Translations under genes and position numbers: made by a program
Origin: Durusdinium trenchii
Lineage: Eukaryota; Sar; Dinophyceae; Suessiales; Symbiodiniaceae
Direction of reading: 5' to 3'
Length of the DNA: 64,000 nt
NCBI GenBank assembly: GCA_963970005.1
Contig: CAXAMN010002903.1
Location: 124,702 to 188,701, forward strand
The notes under the pieces: model-generated
The model's input: the letters and a program-made list of their open reading frames with translations, nothing else
What the model was told of the DNA's origin: nothing
Database searches by the model: none
In this document: one piece after another, positions 24,901 through 36,900 of the stretch
Numbering within the stretch: the first letter of the stretch is position 1
Layout of the letters: each line of letters opens with the position of its first letter

Positions 24901-27900
24901 AAGGAAGAAGCGACATCCCTAACCGATATCGGTACCTGGGATCTTGACTCAGTCCAGGAGTACGATGCAGTCAAGGCTGAGGCAAAGGCTAGCAAGGTTT
25001 CAGTACACTTTGGCCGTTTAAGTTTAATGACTATCGCCTCAATTAAATTTTGGGAATTAGCAGAACACCTTCACAAAATGAAGGGGCAAATAGTGTATCG
25101 CGGCGATTGTGCACGCGACGAAAATGGTGTTGCCGCTGTCTACGAAGAGTTGGGCGCGAACCCAACATCTGTACGGCTCCTTGCCGGGACACGCATGCAC
25201 GGCGGCGGACGCCGTGAAAGCGTACGTCCAAGCCTTTCTCAAAAGCAAGTACAAAACGTGGATTGAGCTCCCACCTGAACTCCGCCCGGAGTGGTGGCGA
25301 GGAAAATTCACCCGTCCAGTTGTACTTTTAGTAAGGGCGCTGTATGGACATCCCGATGCAGGGGGGATGTGGGAAAACCACCTAAAGGGGATTTTAAAGA
25401 AAATGGACGGCGAGGAGATTCCCGAGTATCCCGGAAATTTTTATTTCAAAGGGACAGGTCTCATGCTATCTACGTATGTAGACGATTTGACATTATCCGG
25501 ACCATCCGAGCACCACGCTCCGTTCTGGAACCAACTAATGTCAGAAGTAAACGTAGAACCTCCCGAAACCATTTATAGAATCCTCGGAAGAAACCATGTT
25601 TACGCTAGTTTCGATAAAGTTCAGGGTGAAGAGAACGCTGCTTTAGGCGCGGCCCCAGATGCGATGATTTTCGACATGAAGGACTACGCCCAACAAACCA
25701 TAGACCTTTATAAGACTGTAGCTAAAGTCGATAAAATCAAACCCGCGCAAACCCCCTTCATCCCTGACGGAGCATGGCCAAAAGAGGACGAGGACTCTCC
25801 TGGAGAACTTGCGCCCAAAGCATGCTCAACCTGGACCAGAGTACACGATAAGAAGTTATTAAGGCTAATCCAGTACCTCCAATATTCGCTAGACTATAGA
25901 TTAACTGCCTCTTGTCAAGACGATCCTAAAGACCTCAGACTCGAGCTCTATGTCGACGCCGATTTTGGAGGCGATTGTCATGACGTCAAGTCAACCTCGG
26001 GCGGATTCCTGACATTAAAAGGCTCTAACACATTTTTCCCACTTGCGTGGATCTCGAAAAGACAGACTTCCACGTCTCGGTCCACTACCGAGTCTGAAGT
26101 GGTAAGTCTGGCGCACTCGCTCTATCAGGAGGGCATCCCAGCCCTCCAACTATGGGAGAAACTATTGCAGAGGCCGGTGGACTTGATCATCCACGAGGAC
26201 AATCAAGCCACCATCATTGTCGTTCGTAAAGGGTATTCCCCCAAACTTCGACATATCGGCCGAACGCATAAAATTAATCTCTCATCTTTGAACGAGTGTC
26301 TCGATGACCCAAGCATAACCGTGCAATACATAGACACTAACGAACAAGCCGCCGATATCTTTACGAAGGCGCTACCACCGCAATACAAAGCCTTGTGCCT
26401 TCTCGGCGTTCGCACTGATATTCGCGAGCCGAAGCCATCCCTTAGGGATAGAAGCTTTTCGTTAGGGTCTAAAGTAGATGTAAAATCCGCTGCTTCATGC
26501 GCGGTAATTAATACCTGTACTAGAACCCATGGCGCGCCAAATCGGCGAGGGGGGAGTCGAATTTTATGAACCAAGATTAACCCCTAACTTGTCATGCAGG
26601 TTCATGTGTACAGCTTAGGTGTCGATCGTGACTTCGTCTCACCCGACACCGTCTTGGCTCAAGAAACAAGCGCGCCAGTGTTTGTTTCAGCACTCGTGGA
26701 CGCCGGTCGTTCGATCGTCGCCCCGTTGCACTTTCGCGCATTCGTTGCATTCGGGTTGTGTTTGGTTTCGGGTCGGTTGCCGTAGGTGCTCCCTCCTTAG
26801 GCCACACACCCCTCCCACACCACGGGGACCAATCCTTCCGGGACCAATCCTCGTGCCAGGGTTCTCCACACAATTGGTTATCTTTCTGAACACCTTCCAC
26901 TTCGTAGATTGTGGTGGCTGTTTAGTGTTGATATTCCTGAACCCTTGTCACTTTCATTTTTTAAATTAAAACTATTGTTTCCTTTTAGGTTGTAGTGACT
27001 GTAGTGAGGGGTAGGCCGTGAGGAGACTTAAGTAGCTATACTACAGGAAGTATAGCAGCCTGAGCTTTATGATTTGGTTTCATTTGGAAAACAGTTTGCT
27101 GAACATATTTATTGCCAGGCTGTACTTCCCACGCTTCTTCTTCTTGAATGATGCAGATTTGCTTTCCATTCTGGCTGAGACGAAGGAGCTATTGAACTTT
27201 TTGACGAGATGTGAGTTGCTGCATTTATACTATTTGAACGGAAGAAAAAGTTCTGGGACGCATCACATGTTCATTGCTTCCAGTCTGGCTAATTGTGTAA
27301 ACTATTGTCGCCAGCTATAACTATGTAAACGTTGCTTCCATTTGGGTTTGTATTTTAATCTAACTTGTCCAGTTTTTATATGTAGAGTTGGGATGTTCGA
27401 CTTAGAGTTGGGATGTTCGACTGTGACTGAGGCGCAGCAATACCCCGAAGCATACCCTCTGAAAATGCCACTACTGCAGTCTTCGCACCGCCCGAAGCAT
27501 ACCTCTGAAGCATACCCCATAGTGAGGCATCCCGGCCCGGGAACCTCCAACAAACATACTCCCACTTCAACAAACCCGGACATTGATTGGCTTTGCTTGT
27601 TCCTGCCGGGCTCATCGTCTGAGTGAGGACCCCACACTGGTACAGCCTCACTTGAACAAAGCCTTCGAGGGAATTGCCAAAGTTCGCTTCGACTCAAAGA
27701 ACCTTTCGACTGCAGACAGCTTGCTTTACATCGCCTCGACTTTGGATTTGGGCGGGGTCTTTCATGGTCTTTCTCAAGGGTTCAAGAGGTCCTGCATTCT
27801 TGAACGTTTCTAACACTTTGGCCCTTTCCTGTCGACGGAACCAGAGATTTTGTCGCAGAACATTGCATGACACCGAAACATACTGAGTTAAGTTTGTCCA

Positions 27901-30900
27901 AGAATCTAGGAACGAAATCATTAAGGCTCAGGCTTCTTCAAGGAAGCTCCAACCGACCTTGAGGCGGGCGGGAGCTTCCCTGAAGAAGCCTGAGCCCTAG
28001 CGTGCATCCTAGGTACTAGCTACTTAAGCTACTACTTAGTCCTTACTACTCAATAACTAGAAGCTACTAGGGTGGAGGCCCAGAAGCTACTAGTTTCCTT
28101 GCGGCCGTCCTACGGCCTACCGCTGAGGAATGAGATCATCGAAGCAATGATCAGTGGCGAGGGCGAGACCGTGGACTTCACCGCCAAAGTGGACGTCATG
28201 AAGCCAGGAAATGCGGGTGCAGTGGAATGTTGGCTGGTGGAAGTGGAGGAATCCATGATGGATATCCTGCGAGAAGTCACTGACAAGTCCAACAAGGCTT
28301 ATCCCAGTGCTGACCGCGTGAAGCCCCACGGCCGCATGAAGCGAAGATGTAGCAAGCGGAGACCGTTATTTCCATCTTGGAATCTGTAGGACACAGAAGG
28401 CACCTGAAAATGATCTGATCAGGTGGTGTTGTGAGTGGCCTGGACAGGTCGTGCTGGCCACTGCACCTTGAGCTGTATCAATGCATTCTTGATTGTTTTA
28501 AATGTCTAAAGCAAGTCCGTCGTCAGTTCTCTCCTTATGCTTCGATGAATTCAACTTCTCAGGACATGATTTTCTGGACATCAGAAGTCACACAGTCACT
28601 CAAATCCGGCAATATTGCAGAATATGAGAAGAAGCTCAACCGCACGGAGAATTCATGCCCCGTTTTCGGAAACAATACTGGCACGTCAAGGGTTGCAGTT
28701 CACTATGGATGCGAATCCCCTGTTGAAAGCCAGTCCCCAACTGATTTGCAGGGACCAGTCGGGGAATCGATGAAAGTGTTCAAGCGTTCCATTCTTGACC
28801 AAAAGATCGGCTTGACTCGCTTGTGATTTTAAATTCACCAAGCCGTTGCTCAAGATCTCAGGAAGCTGTTCAAGCAGTTGGAAGACATCGTCGTGCTAGT
28901 GCGAGGACCGGCTACGAAAGACCCAAGCAAAAATAGAGATGGACGTGGATCTCAAACGCAGGTTCACGCGCCCAAGAGTAACATACAAGACCTGAAACTC
29001 ACCAGATCCTGATGTCCTTTGATTTAGTAATACATTTGACCGTGGCTGATATGCATTCACATGTTCAATTGTTCACTGTTCACTGCAATTCTCAATACAA
29101 ACATATATATATATATATGATTATATATGCTCAGATCTTCCACAATCCCTACTCGTAGCACACCGTGTCTAGGAGAGATGAAAAAGTTGAATCGTGTGAC
29201 GGTGGGCGCCATGGTCACCTTGGATGTCCATGCCAGAGATGAGGTTGGACGACGTAGCTACTGAACATCCACCAGAGCCTCTACTAGGAGCGATCGGACG
29301 CTACTAGGGGCCTCCAGTCTAATCTTACCAGGTGACGAACCTGGTCCAGAAGCGTGTGGACTCACCGGACGATTTTGCTTGGCTGTCTCAGCTTCGATAC
29401 TACTGGCAGGCGACGCCCTTGGAATGGCCATTTTATGTAAGCAACGCCAAGCAGTCTTTTGCATTTTTTTGGGTAAGATCTCCAGATCAGACTGAACGCA
29501 ACAGTGCATCTCGAGCATTTTCTGTCCGGGACAGGATGTTGGCACCTTCACCCTTCCAAACTCGACCAAGGAGAAGCTGGGCTCACACCGGCTACACCCA
29601 ATACATCCCAATACATTCTGAGTCTATATAATATATATATATTCTGCTATATAAACAAAAACATCCGAGAGACACACACACAAGAAATTCTCCCAAGTCT
29701 GCATTCAAACAGCCGATATCCAAATATGTCGAGATTTGATGAGGATTTTGCCTTTTCTCCCGATTCATCCGTCCTGGTGTGGCACACGGGCGGATTTTCA
29801 CACACCAGGAAAAATGCGACTAGTTGGACTCCCACCCAGCGCATTTACCGCCAAGGAACGCAAAGATGGAATGTAAAGTCTCCATCGTTGCCTGGAAGCA
29901 ATCAATTCATAGGAGAAGCTGAAGAAGCCAGACACAGGGACAGGGTCACAACGGGTTACATGGATCCTTAAACCATGAGTAATTACAGTCTTTGATGTCT
30001 TTGGGGTGCCCTTGGAAAATTCATTATTGATTGATGTCGTTTTAGTTCCAACATCCAACAGTCACTCTGATTGTTCTTACTAACCCTGCTGCTAGCCCTG
30101 ATTGCCAGCGTGTTCAAATCCTTGAACTTTGATCCTTGAACTTTGAGGTGAACTCGACATTACTCTATGGTTTTGAGTACCTCGGAAATTCACCGCGCTT
30201 GGTCATCACTCCTTTGACAGACAGATGCTATCGAACTCTGATGGGTGTCCAGGTCGCAATGAGTGGTGGCCTCTCCTAGGTTGTGTTTGGATACGCCGGA
30301 ATTCGGCAGCCCTTCTTTTAAGCAAGGAAGGATGACTTTAAGAAGCGACTAAGAAACGAAGCAACAAAATGAATCCAAGACTGTCAAAGATAGACAAAGA
30401 TGGGACCGGCCTTGGCTTTCAGGTGCCTTTGCACTCTACTATGGCGGAGCTCCCGAGGGACCTGCAGGTACTGGAAAGACTGAGAGCACCAAGGATTTGG
30501 CCAAGGCATTGGCAATCCAGCGACTGAGCTGAACACAAGTGCTGTGTGGTCCAAAACATCAGACACCATCAGACAATTTTGCCATGAAGCTACTAGTAAC
30601 GAGGGCATCGCTATTAGTAACAGGTGCATCGCTACTAGCAAGAAGCTACCAACAAAATGTCTATCCACATCTATCCACAAGAAGCTATTAGTAACTCGCT
30701 ACTTGTAACAAGTGCCTTACTACTAGTAACAAGAAGCTATTAGGGGCTCCTGGCCATACTACTAGTAACAAGAAGCTACTAGTAGCAAAGGGCCACAGCA
30801 GAGCCCCGAAAATTGTTGCAATTGGCCTACTGTAGCCTTGTTGTGTGTCACAGATGCTAAGGTGCGTGGTGTTCAACTGCAGCTCGCCGGCCATGGCTTT

Positions 30901-33900
30901 CGGTCTAGTGCCAATTTGGAAGCTAGCTGAAGCGAAGCCCACTAAGTGGAGGGATGTTGGCGATTTGCAAGTCTCTTTTCGGTTTCACAGCCTGAAGGGT
31001 TGTTTGCCCCAATCAGCCTGCCCAAGTGCTGCAGGCAGTGATTCCATGGACTACTTGCAGCTGGCCAAGTTCTTCAAAGGCTGGTGTTTTGCTCCTGCCT
31101 CACAAAATCTTAGAGATAAACCCCCAGTGGTCTTCTACTGTAGTGCATCCCACACATTCAGTCATTCGGCAGGACTTGCATCCAGTGGATCCTGGTGCTG
31201 CTTCGACGAGTTCAATCGCATCTCACTGGAGGTCTTATCAGTTGTGGCACAGCAGATTCAGCAGATTTCCTTGGCCATCAAACGGCGTGTGGACAAGTTC
31301 GTCTTTGAAGAGACCGAAATCAAATTGGCCAGAGACTTATTTCTAATCCTTTTTTCCTCACCTGTCAGGTGAGGGTTGTTAGATTTTTTATGTCAGCTGC
31401 CGTCGTCCTCCTCCGCCTCCTGCTCCTCCACCTCCTCCTCCGGACCTCAACCGCGAGCTCCGGATGGCAGTGTTCCCCGCCGGACCTCAACCGCAAGTCA
31501 GAAGATATGCCAGATAGACCGCCAGAAAGAATGTCAGAAGATACGCAGAAGATGTGCCAGATAGAGTGCCAGAAAGACAGTCAGAAGAGATGCCAGAAAG
31601 AATTTCAGAAAGAAATGTCAGAAGATATGCCAGAGAGAATGCTAGAAGAATGTCAGAATGCATGTCAGCAGAAAGAACTTCAGAAAGACATGTCAGAAGA
31701 TATGCCAGATAGAATGCTAGAATGAATGTCAGAAGAGATGCCAGAAAGAATGTCAGACAGAAAGAAAGTCAGCAGATACGCCAGAAAGAATGTCATATGA
31801 AAGAATGTCAGAAGATATGCCAGAAAGCAGAAAGAATGTCAGAAGATATGCCAGAAATAATGCCGCAATAGTAACTCAATACATGCCAGAAAATTTGTCA
31901 GATTGAAATGTCACGGTGGACCTCGACCGCCAGCTCCGGCTGGCAGTGTTCCCCGCCAGACCTCAACCGCCAGCTCCCAATCGCACTGGGCGCTGCCGGA
32001 CCTCAACCAACACACGACCACAAACACACAATTGCAAACATAACCACAAACACAAGCACAGCACACAAAGACACATTTACAGCACACAACCACAACGCAC
32101 AATCGCAGGACACAACCACAACACACGACCACAATCACAGCGCGCAACCCGAGGGCCCACAAACAAAGTCGAGAATCGCAAAACTCACGACCATGGCAGC
32201 CAACGCACAGCAACATCACACAGCAAGTGTGTACACCACACAGCAAGGATGGCGTCGCTGAACATCTGCTTTTTGAAAGCGATTTGGCTCGAGAAGTGCT
32301 TGGTTTGCTTTTGCTCGCAGTCCAGCTTTCGAGGTGGCTCCTATGGATGTTGTGGCCATGGACCATCGTCCGGTCACAAGTTTCATTGGGGCAGAGGTTC
32401 GCGCGCGCAGAGGTGCTGTTCACGCTTGGCGTTATGAGCTGAGCTGGGTTGGTGACCAGCGCCTCCAGCGCCACTTATCATGGAGACATCGTGTTCATTG
32501 CGCCTGAAGAAATTGGAGGCCAAGTTTGGCGTATGGCACCAGAAGCCGTGTGAGCTATGATGCGACTTGAGTGGAGCCCGAGTGGCAAGCCAGTGGCTGG
32601 AGGGTCTGTGCAGGCCATGGAGTAAATGCCACGGTGGGGATCACTCGACGTGAAAGTAGAGTAATCTGTTCAAAAGGGTAGGCCGTAGAGGTAGTAGCTA
32701 GAGGCTCCGGCCAGAGGTAGCTAGTAGGAGCCAGGTAGCTACTAGTATGGACGCAGGATAGCTCACGCTTCCTTCCGGAAGTGCTCGCACTATCTCGCAC
32801 TAATGACTTTGGCTTCTAGAGACTTAGGGAAACTTAACATTAGAGCTTGTAGTAGTTGCGGAAATGCTCCATGAGTTAGGTGCCAACATGCGCTGTCAAC
32901 ATCACCATGAATCCTGGTTATGCTGGCAGATCGGAACTGCCCGACAATCTGAAGGCTTTGTTCCGGCCTTGTGCCATGATGGCCCCTAGGCCGCAGTGCA
33001 TGTGATGCATCGGCAGTTGCTAGAAGGCTAGAACTTGTCGGCAAATCTAAGGTGCCCAACTATGCATTGATTGCTGAGATTCGACTGTACTCCTTTGGGT
33101 ACTCAGATGCCAAAGTGATTGGCACGAAGGCCACCATGGCCCTGAAACTTTCATCAGAGCAGCTCTCTCCACAGCGTCACTACGATTTCGGCATGCGAGG
33201 CTTGAATGCTTTGCTGGTCGCTGGAGGAAATGGAAAGCGAACTTATGGCGACAAGTACCCGGAAGATGTCATCGCCCTGCGTTCCTTCACCGATGTGAAC
33301 CTGCCAAAGTTCACCACCGCAGACTTGCCACTTTTCAAGGGTATCATTGGTGACTTGTTCCCAGGAGTTGAGTTGCCACCCAGCAATGCTGGCAAGTTGC
33401 TCGCCACCATTGACATGATCGCCGAGAAGAGGGGCTTGCAGCCTACCAAGCCTTTCACGACAAAGGTCATTCAGCTGTGGGAGACAGTGCTGGTGCGCCA
33501 CGGCCTCATGACAGTCGGAATCCCACCATGTGGAAAGACCAATGTGAAGAATGTTCTTGCCGAAACCCTTGGGGAGCTGGCAGATGGTGAAGAAATGATG
33601 CCTGTGACCCAGTATGTCATGAACCCCAAATCCATTACTCAGGGCCAGCTTTATGGAGAGAGTGATCTGAACACCCAAGAGTGGACCGATGGAGTGCTAG
33701 CCATTGCTGTTCGAGAGGCCATGAAAGCCTTTGGAGATGGCAAGAGGCAGTGGGTTGTTCTTGATGGTCCTGTAGACGCCATTTGGATCGAGAACATGAA
33801 TACCGTGCTTGATGACAACAAGAAGTTGTGCTTGAACAGTGGAGAAATCATCAAGCTCTCTACGGTGACCACCATGTTGCTGGGTATGACCGTCGGTCGC

Positions 33901-36900
33901 TGTGACAGCCTAACTTTCTTTTTGCTCACGATGGAATGCTTTGTGAGGGTACTAGTACTGTATTGCTTAAGGAATGCTGAAGCTCGTATGAACATGATTG
34001 CGTTTGTTCTATGATATGCGATTGTCAGCCATTGGTGCAACCTAGGTTATTTGAGGTGAGAGACTTAGACTATGCTTCTCCTGCCACGGTGTCCAGGGTT
34101 GGCATCGTGTTCTTGGAGCCTGATACAGATTTGGGCTGGAAGCCTATAGTTGATTCATGGCTGCTGACACTGCCCGACTACATCAAGGAGGAGCACAGAG
34201 ACCAGCTATTCTCGCTGTTCAACAACTTCTTTGAGGTCATGCTTGAGTGCACCCACAAAGTCAAGACTCCATTTGCGGTCTCTGATGGGTGGCTTTGCTG
34301 CATGGCTACCAGAATGATGGATGCTCTCATGTCCGATGCCACTGAGAACTTCTGCAAGCCGGAAGTGAAGATCCCGGAGGGTGAGGAACCTGATGATGAC
34401 ATGGACCTAGGGCAGACATTCATGGACCGCGAGATCATGATTTTCCAGCTCTTTTGGTTCACAATGACCTGGACGTGTGGCGCGTGCACAGACACTGATG
34501 GGCGCCTCTTTGTTTGTGACATCATTCGAGCATGTATGGACAACAAGAAGGATTTGCTCCAAAAGTTCAACTTTGTCGCAGACTTCACGAAGGTCGATAT
34601 CACTGGAGGTGGCTCAATGCCGGCCGCGCCGCGCAAAGGTTTGCTTCATGATTCATTTGTGGATGGCAATGAGGGAGGCAAGTGGAAGCCTTGGACGGAG
34701 CGAATTGAGGGCTTCGATATTCCGAAGGATACGCCATACCACACCATTGTCGTGCCAACATCTGACACTTGTCGAAACCAGTTCCTCATTCGAACCTTGA
34801 TTGAGAAGGGCTACAACATCCTGATTAGTGGACCAACCGGGACTGCCAAGACTGCATCAATTCAAGGCATGCTGCTTCAAGGTTTCAGTCAAGATTCCTA
34901 TGCGACCAACGCATTCGCGTTTTCTGCGCAGACCACAGCCAACCAGACTCAAGACGTCATCGATGGCAAGTTGGACAAGCGCAAGAAGGGCACTTTCGGT
35001 CCACCTCCAAACAAGAAGATGTTGGTCTTCATTGACGACTTGAACATGCCATTCAAGGAGGAGTATGGTGCCCAACCGCCCATTGAGATCCTGAGGCAAA
35101 TGTTCATTTTGACTCCAATGGGATATGGATGGTATGATCGCAAGGGGTGGGAGTTCCGCCAGCTCATCGACATCCACATGCTTGCTGCTATGTGCCCACC
35201 AGGAGGAGGTAAGAATGATATCACGGACCGCTACTCGCGCTGGTTCAACTTGCTTTTTGTGACACCCTTCGACGAGGAGAGCTTGAGCCGCATCTTTGTG
35301 ACTGTTGTCAACAAGTTCATGAGTGTCATGGCACGTGATGTGCTGGGAGCTGCCCCTGGTGCAGTCACTGCCACACTGGAAGTCTACAGCACAGTGCTGA
35401 AAGAACTTTTGCCAACACCTGCAAAGTCCCACTACACCTTCAACATGCGAGATGTCTCCAAAGTCTTCCAGGGCATTTGCCAGTGCAGTCGCGAGTCCTT
35501 ACCAAAGGTGGATGATTTGGCAAAGTGCTGGCTTCATGAGTGTGAGCGAGTCTTCAAGGACCGTTTGACCACCAGGCAAGACATGAATTGGTTCACCAAT
35601 TTATGCAAGCGCAACATGGACAAGCATTTGAAGCGTCCATATGACCAAGCGGTCAAGCTGGAGCCAGTGATCTTTGCAGACTTTTGCGATCCTAAGTCAT
35701 CTGCATATGTGGAGATTCAGGATCACGAAAGGCTTTCAGCAAAGGTGCAAGAATGCTTGGAAGACTACAACTCCGTCAGCAAGATCCGCATGGACTTGGT
35801 GCTTTTTATGAGCTTCATCCAGCACATTTGCCGTGTCATCAGAGTGCTCCGCCTTCCATTGGGCAATGCTTTGTTGGTAGGCGTCGGCGGAAGCGGCCGC
35901 AAAGCTACGACAACTCTGGCAACCTACGTTGCGCAATATGATCTTTTCCAGATCGAAATGTCGAAAGGTTATGGCATGAATGAATGGCACGAAGACATGA
36001 AGCGAATGCTCATGAAGAGTGGCGCACAAGACGTGAACACTGTGTTCTTGTTCTCAGACACACAGATTGCAAAGGAAGCTTTCTTGGAAGAGGTGTCATC
36101 GATCCTGAACACAGGTGAGGTTCCGAACTTGTATGCCAACGAGGACCGCCTTGAGATCACCGAGAAATGTAGCAAGGGCGCCAACGCAGCAGGCAAAAAC
36201 ACTCCAGCTGAGATATTTGGATGGTATGTTGAGCAGTGCCGTAAGAACCTGCACATTGTGATTTGCATGTCGCCAATCGGCTCAGCTTTCAGAAACCGGT
36301 TGCGAAGCTTCCCCAGCCTGGTGAATTGCTGTACCATTGATTGGTTCCATGAGTGGCCTGCTGATGCCCTTTCAGCTGTCGCAAACCAGTTTTTGTCCAA
36401 GGACAAGGACCTGGACTTTGACGACACAATCCGAACAAACGTCACCAAGATCATGGTCCAGGCTCAGCAATCAGTCTTTGCATTGTCAGAGAAGTTCCTC
36501 TTGGAGGCGAAGAGACACTTCTACGTGACTCCCACCTCGTACTTGGAGCTGATCAATTCATTCATCTCCACCTTGAAAGAACGCCGCCAGATTGTGCAGA
36601 AGGGCAAGTGGCGTTACGACACAGGTCTTGATAAGATTAACGATGCAAAGGAGCAGGTCTCAGCCCTCCAGATTGAGTTGAATGATTTGGAGCCAGTCCT
36701 GGAAAAGGCAGCACAGGAAACCGGTGAGATGCGAGAGCGCGTGGAGGCCCAGCAGGCAGGTGCTGTTGAAAAGAAGGCCGTGGTGGAAGAAGAGGAGGCT
36801 AAAGCCAATGTGCAGAAATCCAACGCTGCAGCGATCAAAGCCGATTGTGAGAAGGACTTGGCGGCTGCTTTGCCTGCTTATGAGTCTGCGTTGGAGGCAT

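Larger units (their letters stand above)
17341..26957 (+). mobile_element. Copia-type LTR retrotransposon, degenerate, dinoflagellate type
   Basis: Two direct LTRs flank an internal region with a HAD-like ORF, gag, CCCH finger, protease, integrase, methyltransferase-like domain and RT-RNase H. Integrase before RT is the Copia order. A primer-binding-like site (tgttatcag) follows the 5' LTR and a purine tract (gagggggga) precedes the 3' LTR. A likely short target duplication, ttttaa, is at 17335-17340 and 26959-26964; its exact frame relative to the LTR ends is uncertain. Reading frames are interrupted at least near 20985, 21413, 21560, 21895, 22290, 22765, 23450, 24490 and 25165, so the copy is probably not autonomous. 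LTRs differ by several substitutions and small indels, so it is not brand new. Confidence 0.95.
17249..27118 (+). other. Dynein intron, 9,870 bp, GC-AG, hosting a Copia element
   Basis: The exon ends AAG AG at 17248 and resumes with G CTG TAC TTC at 27119, giving [10 protein letters not shown], which is the conserved family sequence across this point. The donor is GC and the acceptor is AG; AGGCTG is repeated at both borders. The Copia element occupies 17341-26957, so the original intron would have been about 250 bp. Confidence 0.85.

Noticed and set aside
29504..29971. 155-codon ORF as a separate gene
   Set aside because: Lies in a dynein intron, includes AT and CA repeats and has no domain.
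31369..31725. ORF rich in Met-Ser-Glu-Asp repeats as a possible protein
   Set aside because: Lies between two dynein exons and is a simple tandem repeat.
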